From JAJRXG01 sp964470035 (lineage in GTDB: Bacteria; Bacteroidota; Bacteroidia; Chitinophagales; Saprospiraceae), in NCBI GenBank assembly GCA_964470035.1, contig CAYYBR010000197.1, forward strand, positions 1-8,139: 8,139 nt of DNA, read 5' to 3'. The notes below the pieces were generated by a model. That model had not been told where the DNA came from. It did no database searches and was given only the letters and a program-made list of their open reading frames with translations. The translations under genes were made by a program, and so were the position numbers. This document shows, in pieces, positions 1-7,144 of the stretch; the first letter of the stretch is position 1, and each line of letters starts with the position of its first letter.

Positions 1-859
1 AGCTCTTATACTTTGGCAGATTCTTTCCTATCGTCTGCCACAGCATATCAAAGACACCTGTACTTCCTGTGAAGTGGAGACCTGCAAAATCAGGATGATT
101 AAAAATCACTCTGCCCGCACTAGGTCCATCTGTATAGATGAGATTGATTACTCCATCAGGCAAACCAGCTTCCATCAGAATATTCATCACCGCTATAGCG
201 CTGTAAATCTGAGACTCTGCTGGTTTCCACACACAAGTATTGCCCATAAGTGCTGGAGCACATGGCAAGTTCCCACTGATAGCTGTGAAGTTAAACGGAG
301 TGATAGCAAAGACAAATCCTTCTAATGGTCGATACTGCAACTGATTCCAGATGCCAGGTTGGCTGTCCGGTTGTTGTTCATATATCTGTGAAGCAAATAG
401 AGCGTTATATCGCAAAAAGTCGGCAAACTCTGCCACTGCGTCTATCTCCGACTGATAAATGTTCTTGCTCTGAGCCATCATCGTCGCAGCATTCATATAA
501 GCCCTTCTGGGTCCTTCGATAAGATCTGCTGCTTTCAAAAATATAGCCGCACGGTCTTCCCAGTCCATGTGCATCCAATCCTTTTTTGCCCTTAGGGCTG
601 CTGCAATGGCTTGCTTGGCATGTTCTGCCGTCCCTTTAGCAAATGATCCAAGCTTAAAACGATGTTCATGAGGAGCTGCTAGGCGTCCTGTAGACCTAGT
701 CATCACCTCTTTGCCATTGATGATCATCGGCACTTCGATTTTTTGCGACTTGAGTCGTTGTATCTCATTCAGGACTTCAGCTTTTTCTGTGCTACCGGGT
801 TTATAGTTAAGTACCGCGGTATTGCTGATAGCCGGAAGAAAAGGGATCTTATTGGACAT
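1..859 (-). CDS. pruA: L-glutamate gamma-semialdehyde dehydrogenase (1-pyrroline-5-carboxylate dehydrogenase), 5' part only
   Basis: The reading frame starts at the ATG at 859-857 and runs off the left edge, giving the first 286 residues of a family that is usually about 540 long. The enzyme oxidises glutamate semialdehyde (from pyrroline-5-carboxylate) to glutamate with NAD+, the second step of proline breakdown, in the cytoplasm. Visible family marks are ITPFNFTAISGNL at residues 186-198, the WKPA lysine at 212 and the Rossmann-fold FTGST at 263-267. The PFNFTAI and APALMGN stretches are typical of the ALDH4/P5CDH branch rather than general aldehyde dehydrogenases. The catalytic glutamate and cysteine lie beyond the window edge, so intactness cannot be judged. 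No proline dehydrogenase domain precedes it, so this is a stand-alone P5CDH rather than a bifunctional PutA, at least at the N-terminus. The start has only an A-rich leader and no clear Shine-Dalgarno sequence. It is divergent from the gene at 987. Confidence 0.93.
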   Translation of the reverse strand, partial: MSNKIPFLPAISNTAVLNYKPGSTEKAEVLNEIQRLKSQKIEVPMIINGKEVMTRSTGRLAAPHEHRFKLGSFAKGTAEHAKQAIAAALRAKKDWMHMDWEDRAAIFLKAADLIEGPRRAYMNAATMMAQSKNIYQSEIDAVAEFADFLRYNALFASQIYEQQPDSQPGIWNQLQYRPLEGFVFAITPFNFTAISGNLPCAPALMGNTCVWKPAESQIYSAIAVMNILMEAGLPDGVINLIYTDGPSAGRVIFNHPDFAGLHFTGSTGVFDMLWQTIGKNLPKYKS

Positions 860-876
860 AGGTTTTTGTATTTGTG

Positions 877-884
877 CAAATGTC
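877..884 (-). promoter_or_regulatory. Weak candidate -7 element for pruA
   Basis: Read on the minus strand this is GACATTTG followed by C, close to the Bacteroidota -7 consensus TAnnTTTG but with G in place of the first T. It lies about 17 bases upstream of the pruA ATG, which would give a very short leader. It overlaps a small dyad, ATTTG-TG-CAAAT (870-881). No good TTTG -33 element is seen at the expected distance, so this is only a possibility. Confidence 0.2.
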
Positions 885-986
885 GGTTATTTCTAAGAGC
901 TTAAAAAAGTCCGCGTACAACAAATCCAGATGGGCAAGTAAGTCGACACACTTATTTATAACTTAGGGCATAAAATATAACTCACC

Positions 987-1835
987 ATGCTTCTAAGAAT
1001 CCTCAAGGTCGCTGTCATCACCCTACTCTTTTCTTCCTTCCTTTCTGCTCAAGAGAGTGAATATCAGCTTGTTGAGAAAGCGCTTAACTACTATTTGGAT
1101 GGAGGCACTAATAATAACTACTACCAATTAGCCAATGCATTTCATAGAAATGCTACCATGAAATACATGACTACTGATGGTTATCAAGAAACAAATGCTC
1201 TTGAGTTTTTCAGCAACAATATGAGACCTGGACCTCGACAAGATCGACTCACCAGGATTAAGTCCATAGACATATCTGGCAACTCAGCTAGTGCCCATAT
1301 TGAGATCGAGTATCCAACCTTCTCCTTTCATGACTATATGCATCTGCTCAAGTTTGATGATGAATGGAAGATTGTGAGCAAAATATTCTATCGGCAAGAG
1401 AGGGAAAGCGCCGTGATAGCCTCAACTCCTACTACTCAGCCCACACAAGATCCGCAACAAAATAGCTCCTCAGGTCAGGGCATTCCATCATTAGATGATA
1501 TCATCAGTGGTAACACTCAAGGTAACACATCGAGTACTACAACGCCATCTAGCACAAGCAATACCACTAACATAGATAGGGAGCTTGGCGCGTGGAACTT
1601 TACTCTTAACGGCATCCAAGGACAGATAGAAATGTATGAAAGTGGCGGAAAAGCATTTAACCGCATAACCTATCAAAACGGACAGGTCTTTACTGAAGAA
1701 CTTTACCAACAAGGAAATAAAATCATGGTAAAAGACAGTGAATTTGGTGAATATTATGTGCCCCGAAATGATGGCAACCTGGATGCCTATACAGAAAGAG
1801 ATGGGTACATCACTACATGCACGAGAGTGCGTTAA
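987..1835 (+). CDS. Secreted protein with lumazine-binding-like (NTF2-like fold) domain and unassigned C-terminal domain
   Basis: This is a 282-residue exported protein of unknown function. Residues 1-22 form a signal peptide: a basic LLRILK start, a hydrophobic core, and an LSAQ cleavage region of the kind common in Bacteroidota. Residues of about 25-137 resemble the putative lumazine-binding/SnoaL-like family of the NTF2 fold. The marks are an N-terminal helix with YLDGG, then AFHRNATMKYM, then beta strands ending in YMHLLKFDDEWKIVSKIFY. Residues of about 140-197 are a linker rich in Thr, Ser, Gln and Asn. Residues 198-282 form a short, probably beta-rich domain starting LGAWNFTLNGIQG that I cannot assign. 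The linker suggests two independently folded modules outside the cytoplasm. The ATG is chosen because it directly precedes the signal peptide; its leader is AT-rich with no Shine-Dalgarno. The gene is monocistronic, between divergent pruA and a convergent membrane protein gene. The name lumazine-binding is a family label, and ligand binding is not implied. Confidence 0.8.
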   Translation: MLLRILKVAVITLLFSSFLSAQESEYQLVEKALNYYLDGGTNNNYYQLANAFHRNATMKYMTTDGYQETNALEFFSNNMRPGPRQDRLTRIKSIDISGNSASAHIEIEYPTFSFHDYMHLLKFDDEWKIVSKIFYRQERESAVIASTPTTQPTQDPQQNSSSGQGIPSLDDIISGNTQGNTSSTTTPSSTSNTTNIDRELGAWNFTLNGIQGQIEMYESGGKAFNRITYQNGQVFTEELYQQGNKIMVKDSEFGEYYVPRNDGNLDAYTERDGYITTCTRVR

Positions 1836-1873
1836 TATCTGGTAGAGGAACAGTCTTTAATATAGAACAGGAA

Positions 1874-2083
1874 TTAGTCTTCGTGGCTGACTCTGCTCAT
1901 GTAAAGTACTATCATACCAAAGACTACCATCAGTAACTTCACAAGAAATGATCCAAGCGGCCCTAACAATCTGTCTATCCAAACTAAAGGTTGTAGACTC
2001 AAACCTATCATGCCAAGAATAAGAGATATAAATCCTATCAGTACCAATAGATAACCAACAACAGTGAAGGTGACACGATTCAT
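1874..2083 (-). CDS. Small two-helix inner-membrane protein downstream of lpdA
   Basis: This is a 69-residue hypothetical membrane protein. Two hydrophobic segments are clear: residues of about 7-29 (from TVVGYLLVL) and about 44-63 (ending VFGMIVLYM). A short loop between them carries QPLVWIDRLLGPLG, and the tail is charged (SRVSHED). Its ATG lies 3 bases after the lpdA stop codon, so it is very probably cotranscribed and translationally coupled to lpdA; any ribosome binding site would lie inside the lpdA 3' end. Its frame is compact, hydrophobic and free of odd codons, which argues for a real gene rather than a chance ORF. No functional family is recognised and no partner can be named beyond the lpdA linkage. 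It converges on the secreted-protein gene, with 38 bases between the two stops and no obvious terminator there. Confidence 0.7.
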   Translation of the reverse strand: MNRVTFTVVGYLLVLIGFISLILGMIGLSLQPLVWIDRLLGPLGSFLVKLLMVVFGMIVLYMSRVSHED

Positions 2084-2086
2084 CTG

Positions 2087-3484
2087 CTATAGATGGATAA
2101 CTTCATCATATGCAGCTGCTGATGCTTCCATGATGGCTTCAGACATCGTAGGATGAGGATGTACCGACTTAACAATCTCCATACCTGTTGTTTCTAGATG
2201 TCTTGCAGCGACTATCTCTGCTATCATCTCTGTGACGTTTGATCCAATTAAGTGAGCACCTAGAAGCTCACCATACTTGGCATCATAGAGCACTTTTACA
2301 AATCCTTCCGCATGGCCTGAAGCTTGAGCTTTACCACTTGCCGAAAATGGGAACTTACCAACTTTTACTTCATATCCTGCTTCCTTTGCGGCCGCTTCAG
2401 TCATACCTACAGAGGCGACTTCTGGGACACAATACGTACAAGACGGTATATTACCATAATCTAGTGGCTGTGGATGATGTCCAGCTATTTTCTCCACACA
2501 TATGATAGCCTCTGCAGTAGCTACGTGAGCAAGAGCGGCACCAGGAGTGACGTCACCGATAGCATATATGCCTGGTACATTGGTCTTGTACCATTCGTCG
2601 ACAGTTATGAGACCCTTTTCAGTTTTGATGCCTAAGGTCTCAAGTCCTATATCTTCTGTGTTTGGCATAACACCGGCAGCAGATAAAACTACATCACACT
2701 CTATCTCTGAAACTTTCTCATCCTTGAGACTTTTCACTGTGACATATATATTCTTAGCCTTCACCTCGACTTTTTCTACAGAGGCTCCAGCCATAACATT
2801 GATCCCCTTTTTCTTAAAGATCTTCCCTAATTCTTTTGAGACATCCTTGTCTTCTCGAGGGAGGAGGCCTTGATCGAGATATTCGACAACCGTTACTTCG
2901 GTGCCCATAGTTGCATAGAAGTATGCAAACTCTACACCTATAGCGCCTGCTCCCATGACGAGCATTTTCTTAGGTTGTTTTGCTAAGGTCATCGCCTGCC
3001 TATACCCTATCACTCTTTCTCCATCTATCTTAACATGCGGAAGTTCTTTTGCTCTTCCTCCCGTAGCTATGATAATATGATCGGCACTGAGTTCTTCCTT
3101 TTTTCCATCAGCTTTTGTGACACTGACTTTCTTGCCTCTTTCTAGTCTGCCATAACCATCGATAACGGTGATGTTATTTTTTTTCATGAGGAACTGAACA
3201 CCCTTGCTCATTCCTTCCGCCACTTTACGGCTCCTCTTAATCACTTTATCAAACTCTGCTTTAGCACCAGAAACTTTGATCCCATAGTCCGCGGCATGAT
3301 TCAAATATTCAAAGACCTGAGCGCTCTTGAGAAGTGCTTTAGTAGGGATACAGCCCCAGTTAAGGCATATGCCTCCGAGATTTTCCTTCTCTACGATAGC
3401 CACTTTAAGGCCTAGTTGAGATGCTCTGATAGCTGCAGGGTAACCTCCAGGCCCACTGCCTATGACGATTAAATCGTACTTCAT
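2087..3484 (-). CDS. lpdA: Dihydrolipoyl dehydrogenase (E3)
   Basis: This 465-residue cytoplasmic flavoprotein reoxidises dihydrolipoamide on the E2 or H-protein of the 2-oxoacid dehydrogenase and glycine cleavage complexes and passes electrons to NAD+. The sequence is full length and appears intact. It has the FAD-binding GSGPGG (residues 9-14), the redox disulfide C40/C45 in GGICLNWGCIPTK, the NAD-binding GAGAIG with following FAYFYATMG (around 178-192), the second FAD motif NVPGIYAIGDV (around 300-312), and the C-terminal HPHPTMSE with the catalytic His444-Glu449 pair. The active-site disulfide spacing (CxxxxC) and the HxHPT motif separate it from glutathione and mercuric reductases. No E1 or E2 genes are in the window, so it is a stand-alone E3 that may serve several complexes. 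A weak AAAGAG ribosome binding site lies 6 bases before the ATG, and the membrane protein gene follows at 3 bases. It is divergent from coaD. Confidence 0.97.
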   Translation of the reverse strand: MKYDLIVIGSGPGGYPAAIRASQLGLKVAIVEKENLGGICLNWGCIPTKALLKSAQVFEYLNHAADYGIKVSGAKAEFDKVIKRSRKVAEGMSKGVQFLMKKNNITVIDGYGRLERGKKVSVTKADGKKEELSADHIIIATGGRAKELPHVKIDGERVIGYRQAMTLAKQPKKMLVMGAGAIGVEFAYFYATMGTEVTVVEYLDQGLLPREDKDVSKELGKIFKKKGINVMAGASVEKVEVKAKNIYVTVKSLKDEKVSEIECDVVLSAAGVMPNTEDIGLETLGIKTEKGLITVDEWYKTNVPGIYAIGDVTPGAALAHVATAEAIICVEKIAGHHPQPLDYGNIPSCTYCVPEVASVGMTEAAAKEAGYEVKVGKFPFSASGKAQASGHAEGFVKVLYDAKYGELLGAHLIGSNVTEMIAEIVAARHLETTGMEIVKSVHPHPTMSEAIMEASAAAYDEVIHL

Positions 3485-3585
3485 CGATAACTCTTTAGAT
3501 GACTAATAGTTAACTCCGACTTCTTGTTCAGTCGACCTCTCACTATGGTGATCTTTTGATATGAACAGCCTCAGTGATTAGCGTG

Positions 3586-3593
3586 CAAATATA
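3586..3593 (-). promoter_or_regulatory. Candidate Bacteroidota -7 promoter element for lpdA
   Basis: On the minus strand the sequence reads TATATTTG followed by CA, an exact match to the TAnnTTTG -7 consensus of the Bacteroidota housekeeping sigma factor. It is oriented toward lpdA and would give a leader of about 95-100 bases. No well-spaced TTTG -33 element is visible, although a TTGG lies 8 bases upstream of it, which is too close. The rest of the 226-base lpdA-coaD gap shows no equally good element for coaD on the plus strand. Confidence 0.45.
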
Positions 3594-3710
3594 CTTTTTA
3601 TCCAACTTACCTGCCTTTCGCCAATTAGACAAATGAGCAATTGATTATTCGTCGATATAGACTCTTGAACATAGATTGTTTTATACCTTACTTCCCAATA
3701 CATAAGTACT

Positions 3711-4190
3711 ATGAGTGCCGAACGCAGGAGAATTGCTGTATTTCCAGGGTCTTTTGATCCTGTCACTTTGGGTCATTTGGATATTGTCAAAAGGGCCTTA
3801 CCTCTTTTTGATAAAATAATCATGGCCGTAGGTGTAAATTCAGTAAAAAAAACGCTTTTCGATCTTAAGACACGCATGAGATGGCTTGATGATGTGTTCG
3901 CGGATATGCCTAAAGTTGAAGTCGATACTTTTGAAGGGCTTACTGTGAATTACTGCCAGAAGGTAGGTGCCAACTTTCTGATAAGGGGTCTGAGAAATGG
4001 GTCTGATTTTGATTATGAAAAGACGATATCACAACTGAATAACATCATCGGAGAAGACTTAGATACGGTCTTTTTTATCTCACAGCCTAAGTATTCGCAT
4101 ATATCCTCTACCATCGTAAGAGAGATCATCAAAGGACAGGGAGCTACAGAGGCCTTTTTACCTGAGCAAGTAAAGATGGATTATAAGTAG
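3711..4190 (+). CDS. coaD: Pantetheine-phosphate adenylyltransferase (PPAT)
   Basis: This 159-residue cytoplasmic enzyme transfers AMP from ATP to 4'-phosphopantetheine to make dephospho-CoA, the fourth of the five steps from pantothenate to CoA. The length is normal for the family. The nucleotidyltransferase motifs are all present: PGSFDPVTLGH with the TxGH signature at residues 19-22, the KK pair at 46-47 in the substrate loop, RGLRN at 92-96, and ISSTIVR at 131-137. The ATG is supported by the usual short lead into the first beta strand (RRIAVFPGSFDP); there is no obvious Shine-Dalgarno. It is divergent from lpdA, and the flavin oxidoreductase gene begins 7 bases after its stop, so the two are probably cotranscribed although no metabolic link is evident. 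No other CoA-synthesis gene is in the window. Confidence 0.97.
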   Translation: MSAERRRIAVFPGSFDPVTLGHLDIVKRALPLFDKIIMAVGVNSVKKTLFDLKTRMRWLDDVFADMPKVEVDTFEGLTVNYCQKVGANFLIRGLRNGSDFDYEKTISQLNNIIGEDLDTVFFISQPKYSHISSTIVREIIKGQGATEAFLPEQVKMDYK

Positions 4191-4197
4191 ATCAGGA

Positions 4198-5181
4198 TTG
4201 GAGAGATCTTTCCCAAAGATTAATCGAGGATATAACTCAGTCTTCCGAAAGGGAGAGTTATCTATAGGTATCGTGAGTCCGATAGAGAGCTATGCGCAAA
4301 GCACAGTGCCGAGCATGGCACAACATCTATCAAAAGTAAAACTGGCAGAGAGTCTTGGATTCAAGGCTATATGGGTAAGAGATGTACCTCTTCACGTACC
4401 ACAGTTTGGTGATGCTGGTCAGACTTTTGATCCATTTGCGTACTTAGGGTTCCTTGCAGGTCATACTAGTGACATCGCCTTGTGCACAGGAAGTATCGCC
4501 CTGCCGCTTCACCACCCTATCCATGTAGCCAAGTCGGCGGCAACTATAGATCAACTATCAGATGGAAGATTGATTCTCGGAGTAGCATCTGGTGATCGTC
4601 CATCTGAATTTCCGTCTATGGGTGTAAGTTTTGAAGGACGAGGAGAAATCTTCCGAGAAGCCTTTCAGTACATAAGGCAAGGTCAGTATTCATTTCCAAA
4701 GCATGTATCCAAACTCTTTGGAGAACTGACCGGACAAAGTGATATTCTACCTAAACCCACCGGAGCTAAAATACCTATGCTTGTTACTGGGCATAGTCGC
4801 CAAGATATATCCTGGATATCTGAGCATGCAGATGGATGGATGTACTATCCAAGAAACTTCTACATGCAAGAATATAATATCTCAGAGTGGAGGAAGCATA
4901 TACCTGATGATCAAGAAGTGGACAAGCCCTTTATGCAACCGCTATATGTTGATCTACATCCTCAAAAAGACTTTGCTCCACAACATATTCATTTAGGGTT
5001 TAGACTCGGCTCCAATCATCTGATAAAGTACTTCAACAATCTGAAAAAACTCGGTGTGAATCACGTCGGTATCAATCTGAGGTTCAGTCAAAGAAAAATA
5101 GAGGAAGTACTGGAACAGCTTGCAAGAGATGTATTGCCTCATTTTCACAAAGACAATGCTAGACAACTAGAAGGACAGTAG
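4198..5181 (+). CDS. Luciferase-like (LLM class) flavin-dependent oxidoreductase, BA3436-like subfamily
   Basis: This 327-residue TIM-barrel protein belongs to the bacterial luciferase-like family, whose members use reduced FMN or F420; Bacteroidota members would normally use FMN. The substrate is unknown. Family marks are the first strand LSIGIVSPIESYA (residues 21-33), GFKAIWVRDVPL (54-65), FGDAGQTFDPFAYLG (70-84), the HPIHVAKSAATIDQLSDGR run (106-124) and LGVASGDRPSEFP (127-139). WVRDVPL followed by FGDAGQ, together with ASGDRP, resemble the BA3436-type subgroup (recalled, not searched). The start is TTG at 4198. The frame is closed upstream by a stop at 4171, and the first in-frame ATG (codon 40) would remove the first barrel strand, so a non-ATG start is required. 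AGGA lies immediately before the TTG, too close for ideal spacing. The gene sits 7 bases behind coaD, and an SDR remnant begins 5 bases after its stop. Confidence 0.87.
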   Translation: MERSFPKINRGYNSVFRKGELSIGIVSPIESYAQSTVPSMAQHLSKVKLAESLGFKAIWVRDVPLHVPQFGDAGQTFDPFAYLGFLAGHTSDIALCTGSIALPLHHPIHVAKSAATIDQLSDGRLILGVASGDRPSEFPSMGVSFEGRGEIFREAFQYIRQGQYSFPKHVSKLFGELTGQSDILPKPTGAKIPMLVTGHSRQDISWISEHADGWMYYPRNFYMQEYNISEWRKHIPDDQEVDKPFMQPLYVDLHPQKDFAPQHIHLGFRLGSNHLIKYFNNLKKLGVNHVGINLRFSQRKIEEVLEQLARDVLPHFHKDNARQLEGQ

Positions 5182-5186
5182 TGATC

Positions 5187-5343
5187 ATGAAGACCTGTAA
5201 CTCATAAACGGAAGTACTGATGGCATCAGAAAACTAGCAACTCTCCAACTTGCTAAAGATGGACACCACAACTATGTACACGGCAGAAACCAAAGAAAAT
5301 AGGAACTGCAGTAAATGAAAAAACAGATGAATTGGACAAAGCA
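5187..5343 (+). pseudogene. Degraded N-terminal remnant of a short-chain dehydrogenase/reductase (SDR)
   Basis: About 50 codons of an SDR N-terminus can be read across three frames. ATG-Lys-Thr is at 5187-5195. After a frame change, 5201-5290 reads LINGSTDGIRKLATLQLAK, then DGHHNYVHGRN. After a one-base loss near 5290, it continues PKKIGTAVNEKTDELDKA to a stop at 5344. This follows the classical SDR pattern of a first beta strand, TGxxxGIG, helix, DGH.VYVHGRN and a helix start. The glycine-rich motif is also damaged: Thr is replaced by Asn, and the last Gly by Arg. The remaining roughly 200 residues of a normal SDR are missing. The remnant begins 5 bases after the flavin oxidoreductase stop, so it was probably the last gene of that operon before decay. 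It cannot make a functional enzyme. Confidence 0.8.
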
Positions 5344-5404
5344 TAGTGACAGATATGATAAAGAGAAGATTAGAAATTTTCTTTCAAATATTCCTGCGCT
5401 CTAT
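5344..5404. other. Short non-coding stretch between SDR remnant and amidohydrolase stop
   Basis: These 61 bases separate the SDR fossil from the convergent amidohydrolase stop codon. I see no terminator-like stem with a T tract on either strand and no recognisable further SDR sequence. The rest of the ancestral SDR gene was therefore probably removed by deletion rather than only by point mutation. Confidence 0.5.
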
Positions 5405-7138
5405 TCAATTCAAACTCCTCAACAACTGACCATACTTTCGTTTACCTAGATTTTTATTGAAACCCTCTTTATCATTAAAGACCTCTTCTCCATTGACGAG
5501 TACATGGTTGACAATTCCATCTGATCTTTTTACATATCGGAATGCTCCTTTGAGAGAAGGGTGATAATCTTCTATAGGTTCTTGTGTTAGCCCACTTTCT
5601 AATTTGGAAGGATCTAAAACACATATATCTGCACGACGCCCCTCTTCCAATGAACCAGCATCCAACCCTAACCAGTCTGCTGGTAGTTTAGTCAGCCTAT
5701 TGATAGCTTTCTCAACAGGCATGATATCGGGGTTTTTCATGGATTGGCGGAGAGTCTGTAAAGCCCCATCATGGAAGGCCATATTGACATTGTGAGCACC
5801 CGAGTCATTAAACCCGGGAAATGTACAATCATGGGCCATCAACTTCATGCGCACATCATCTCTGTGATTAGCAGCTACGCACTTCCAGATTAGATCTGTA
5901 TCATATGCATATATGAGATCCATAAAGTAGTCCAAAGCATCATTACCATGGGCATGTCGATCTGCAAGTTCTTGGAAAGTCGCTCCAACTATGGATGAGT
6001 CAGGTGCTTTGACGACTGTCATCTCTTTGAGCAATCTTGGAAATACCGAGGTAGTCTTGTGATTCCAATCTTTCTTAAACCACTTTCTAAAAACAGGATC
6101 TGCAAAAGCCTCTTTTCTTTCCTCAGGGCTAGCACCTATCACATGAACCATGGAAGGAAACTCTTCAAAAAGTGGCGTAATTGGACCTTCACCATAATTT
6201 AGAAAAGGCATCGACAGTGCTTGAAATCTCATATCAGCGTTAAACACTTTCTTACCCATAGAGGCAAGAAAGGTCACAAGCTTATGGATGTTTTCATCTG
6301 ACTTGAGATCCATCGCTGCGACGATGGTAGTCTTAAGTGGTTTGCGACCTAGACCAGAACTCATCCTCAAGAGATGGATACCGGATTTCTTATCGAGGGC
6401 ATTGGGCGTAGCCTGAAGTACGCGGTCATACTTGCGAAGAATGCTAGCAAGTCTTCGATATTCAGATACTGCAGCTTGCTGAGAAGGTACAGACGAACCT
6501 TTGAACTCTGGCTTAAATACCCCACCCCAACGATGAAATGGCAGCATATCTATGGACATACCTAGATAACCTGCCTCCATGGCTTCATTGAGGAAGCCAT
6601 CCATTTTTCCTTTTTCTTCTGCTGAGGCCTTACGAACTTTGAAGCTACGATCTACGCCCATGGATGCTATACGGATATTAGAATGCCCAATAAAGCTGGC
6701 CACATTTGGGCCCATCTTCAGAGTATCTAGGTGTTCATAGTATTCTGCTAGAGATTTCCAGCTGATGCGATCTTTGATCCATTCTGTAAGGACTTGTGCA
6801 GGCATATTCTCTACTCGACAAAAAAGGTCTACGATATCTTCATCTCTTCCCAATGCTGCACTTATAGAACAATTACCCATCACCACAGTAGTAGTACCAT
6901 GACGTAAAGACTCTTCTAACCCTGGCATGACCTCTATCTCGGCATCATAATGCGTATGTATATCGAGGAAGCCTGGCGTGACCCATTTGCCTTGAGCGTC
7001 TATGACATGAGCTCCTTCTATAGTAGGAGCACTTTCGTAAATACCGTCCACAAGACCATCTTTAACTACTACATCTCTAACAACTCCTTTTGCGCCAGTA
7101 CCATCAAAGTAGGTACCATTGCGAATCACTGTAATCAT
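5405..7138 (-). CDS. Amidohydrolase, N-acyl-D-amino-acid deacylase-like
   Basis: This 577-residue protein of the metal-dependent amidohydrolase superfamily is closest to the D-aminoacylase / N-acyl-D-amino-acid deacylase group, which releases D-amino acids from N-acyl derivatives. The actual substrate is unknown. The N-terminal beta-sandwich (MITVIRNGTYFDGTG) leads into PGFLDIHTHYD with the HxH metal pair H61/H63. Then come HGTTTVVMGNCS, whose Cys90 matches the family's metal-ligand cysteine, GHSNIR (151-156), and FNDSGAH (443-449) with Asp445 as the likely catalytic aspartate. The end is the usual KLPADWLGLDAGSLEEGRRADICVLDP. The histidine ligands expected between residues 235 and 280 are not apparent: QATPN (242-246) and AMDLK (275-279) stand where TH.R and ISHLK would be. 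No signal peptide is present, so it is cytoplasmic. A good AAGGA ribosome binding site lies 6 bases before the ATG. The gene stands alone on this strand, behind a terminator. Confidence 0.85.
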   Translation of the reverse strand: MITVIRNGTYFDGTGAKGVVRDVVVKDGLVDGIYESAPTIEGAHVIDAQGKWVTPGFLDIHTHYDAEIEVMPGLEESLRHGTTTVVMGNCSISAALGRDEDIVDLFCRVENMPAQVLTEWIKDRISWKSLAEYYEHLDTLKMGPNVASFIGHSNIRIASMGVDRSFKVRKASAEEKGKMDGFLNEAMEAGYLGMSIDMLPFHRWGGVFKPEFKGSSVPSQQAAVSEYRRLASILRKYDRVLQATPNALDKKSGIHLLRMSSGLGRKPLKTTIVAAMDLKSDENIHKLVTFLASMGKKVFNADMRFQALSMPFLNYGEGPITPLFEEFPSMVHVIGASPEERKEAFADPVFRKWFKKDWNHKTTSVFPRLLKEMTVVKAPDSSIVGATFQELADRHAHGNDALDYFMDLIYAYDTDLIWKCVAANHRDDVRMKLMAHDCTFPGFNDSGAHNVNMAFHDGALQTLRQSMKNPDIMPVEKAINRLTKLPADWLGLDAGSLEEGRRADICVLDPSKLESGLTQEPIEDYHPSLKGAFRYVKRSDGIVNHVLVNGEEVFNDKEGFNKNLGKRKYGQLLRSLN

Positions 7139-7144
7139 GAAAAT

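Noticed and set aside
74..522. Two adjacent plus-strand ORFs of 83 and 65 codons
   Set aside because: They lie antisense to the well-supported pruA frame, are Cys/Ser/His-rich, and have no family resemblance.
870..881. ATTTG-TG-CAAAT dyad between pruA and the secreted protein gene
   Set aside because: With only five-base arms, and matching the TTTG theme of local promoters, it is too short to call as an operator.
1836..1873. Possible bidirectional terminator between the convergent stops
   Set aside because: No stem followed by a T run is visible on either strand in these 38 bases.
2239..2873. Plus-strand ORFs of 88 and 108 codons
   Set aside because: They are antisense shadows of lpdA, whose frame carries all E3 motifs.
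3578..3766. Minus-strand 62-codon ORF across the lpdA-coaD gap
   Set aside because: It overlaps the coaD start in antisense, shows no family features, and contains the candidate lpdA promoter.
4739..4996. Plus-strand 85-codon ORF inside the flavin oxidoreductase gene
   Set aside because: It is an out-of-frame shadow of a conserved coding region.
2087..5181. A single pathway linking lpdA, coaD and the flavin oxidoreductase
   Set aside because: lpdA is divergent from the other two, and no shared substrate or complex connects them; co-location looks incidental.
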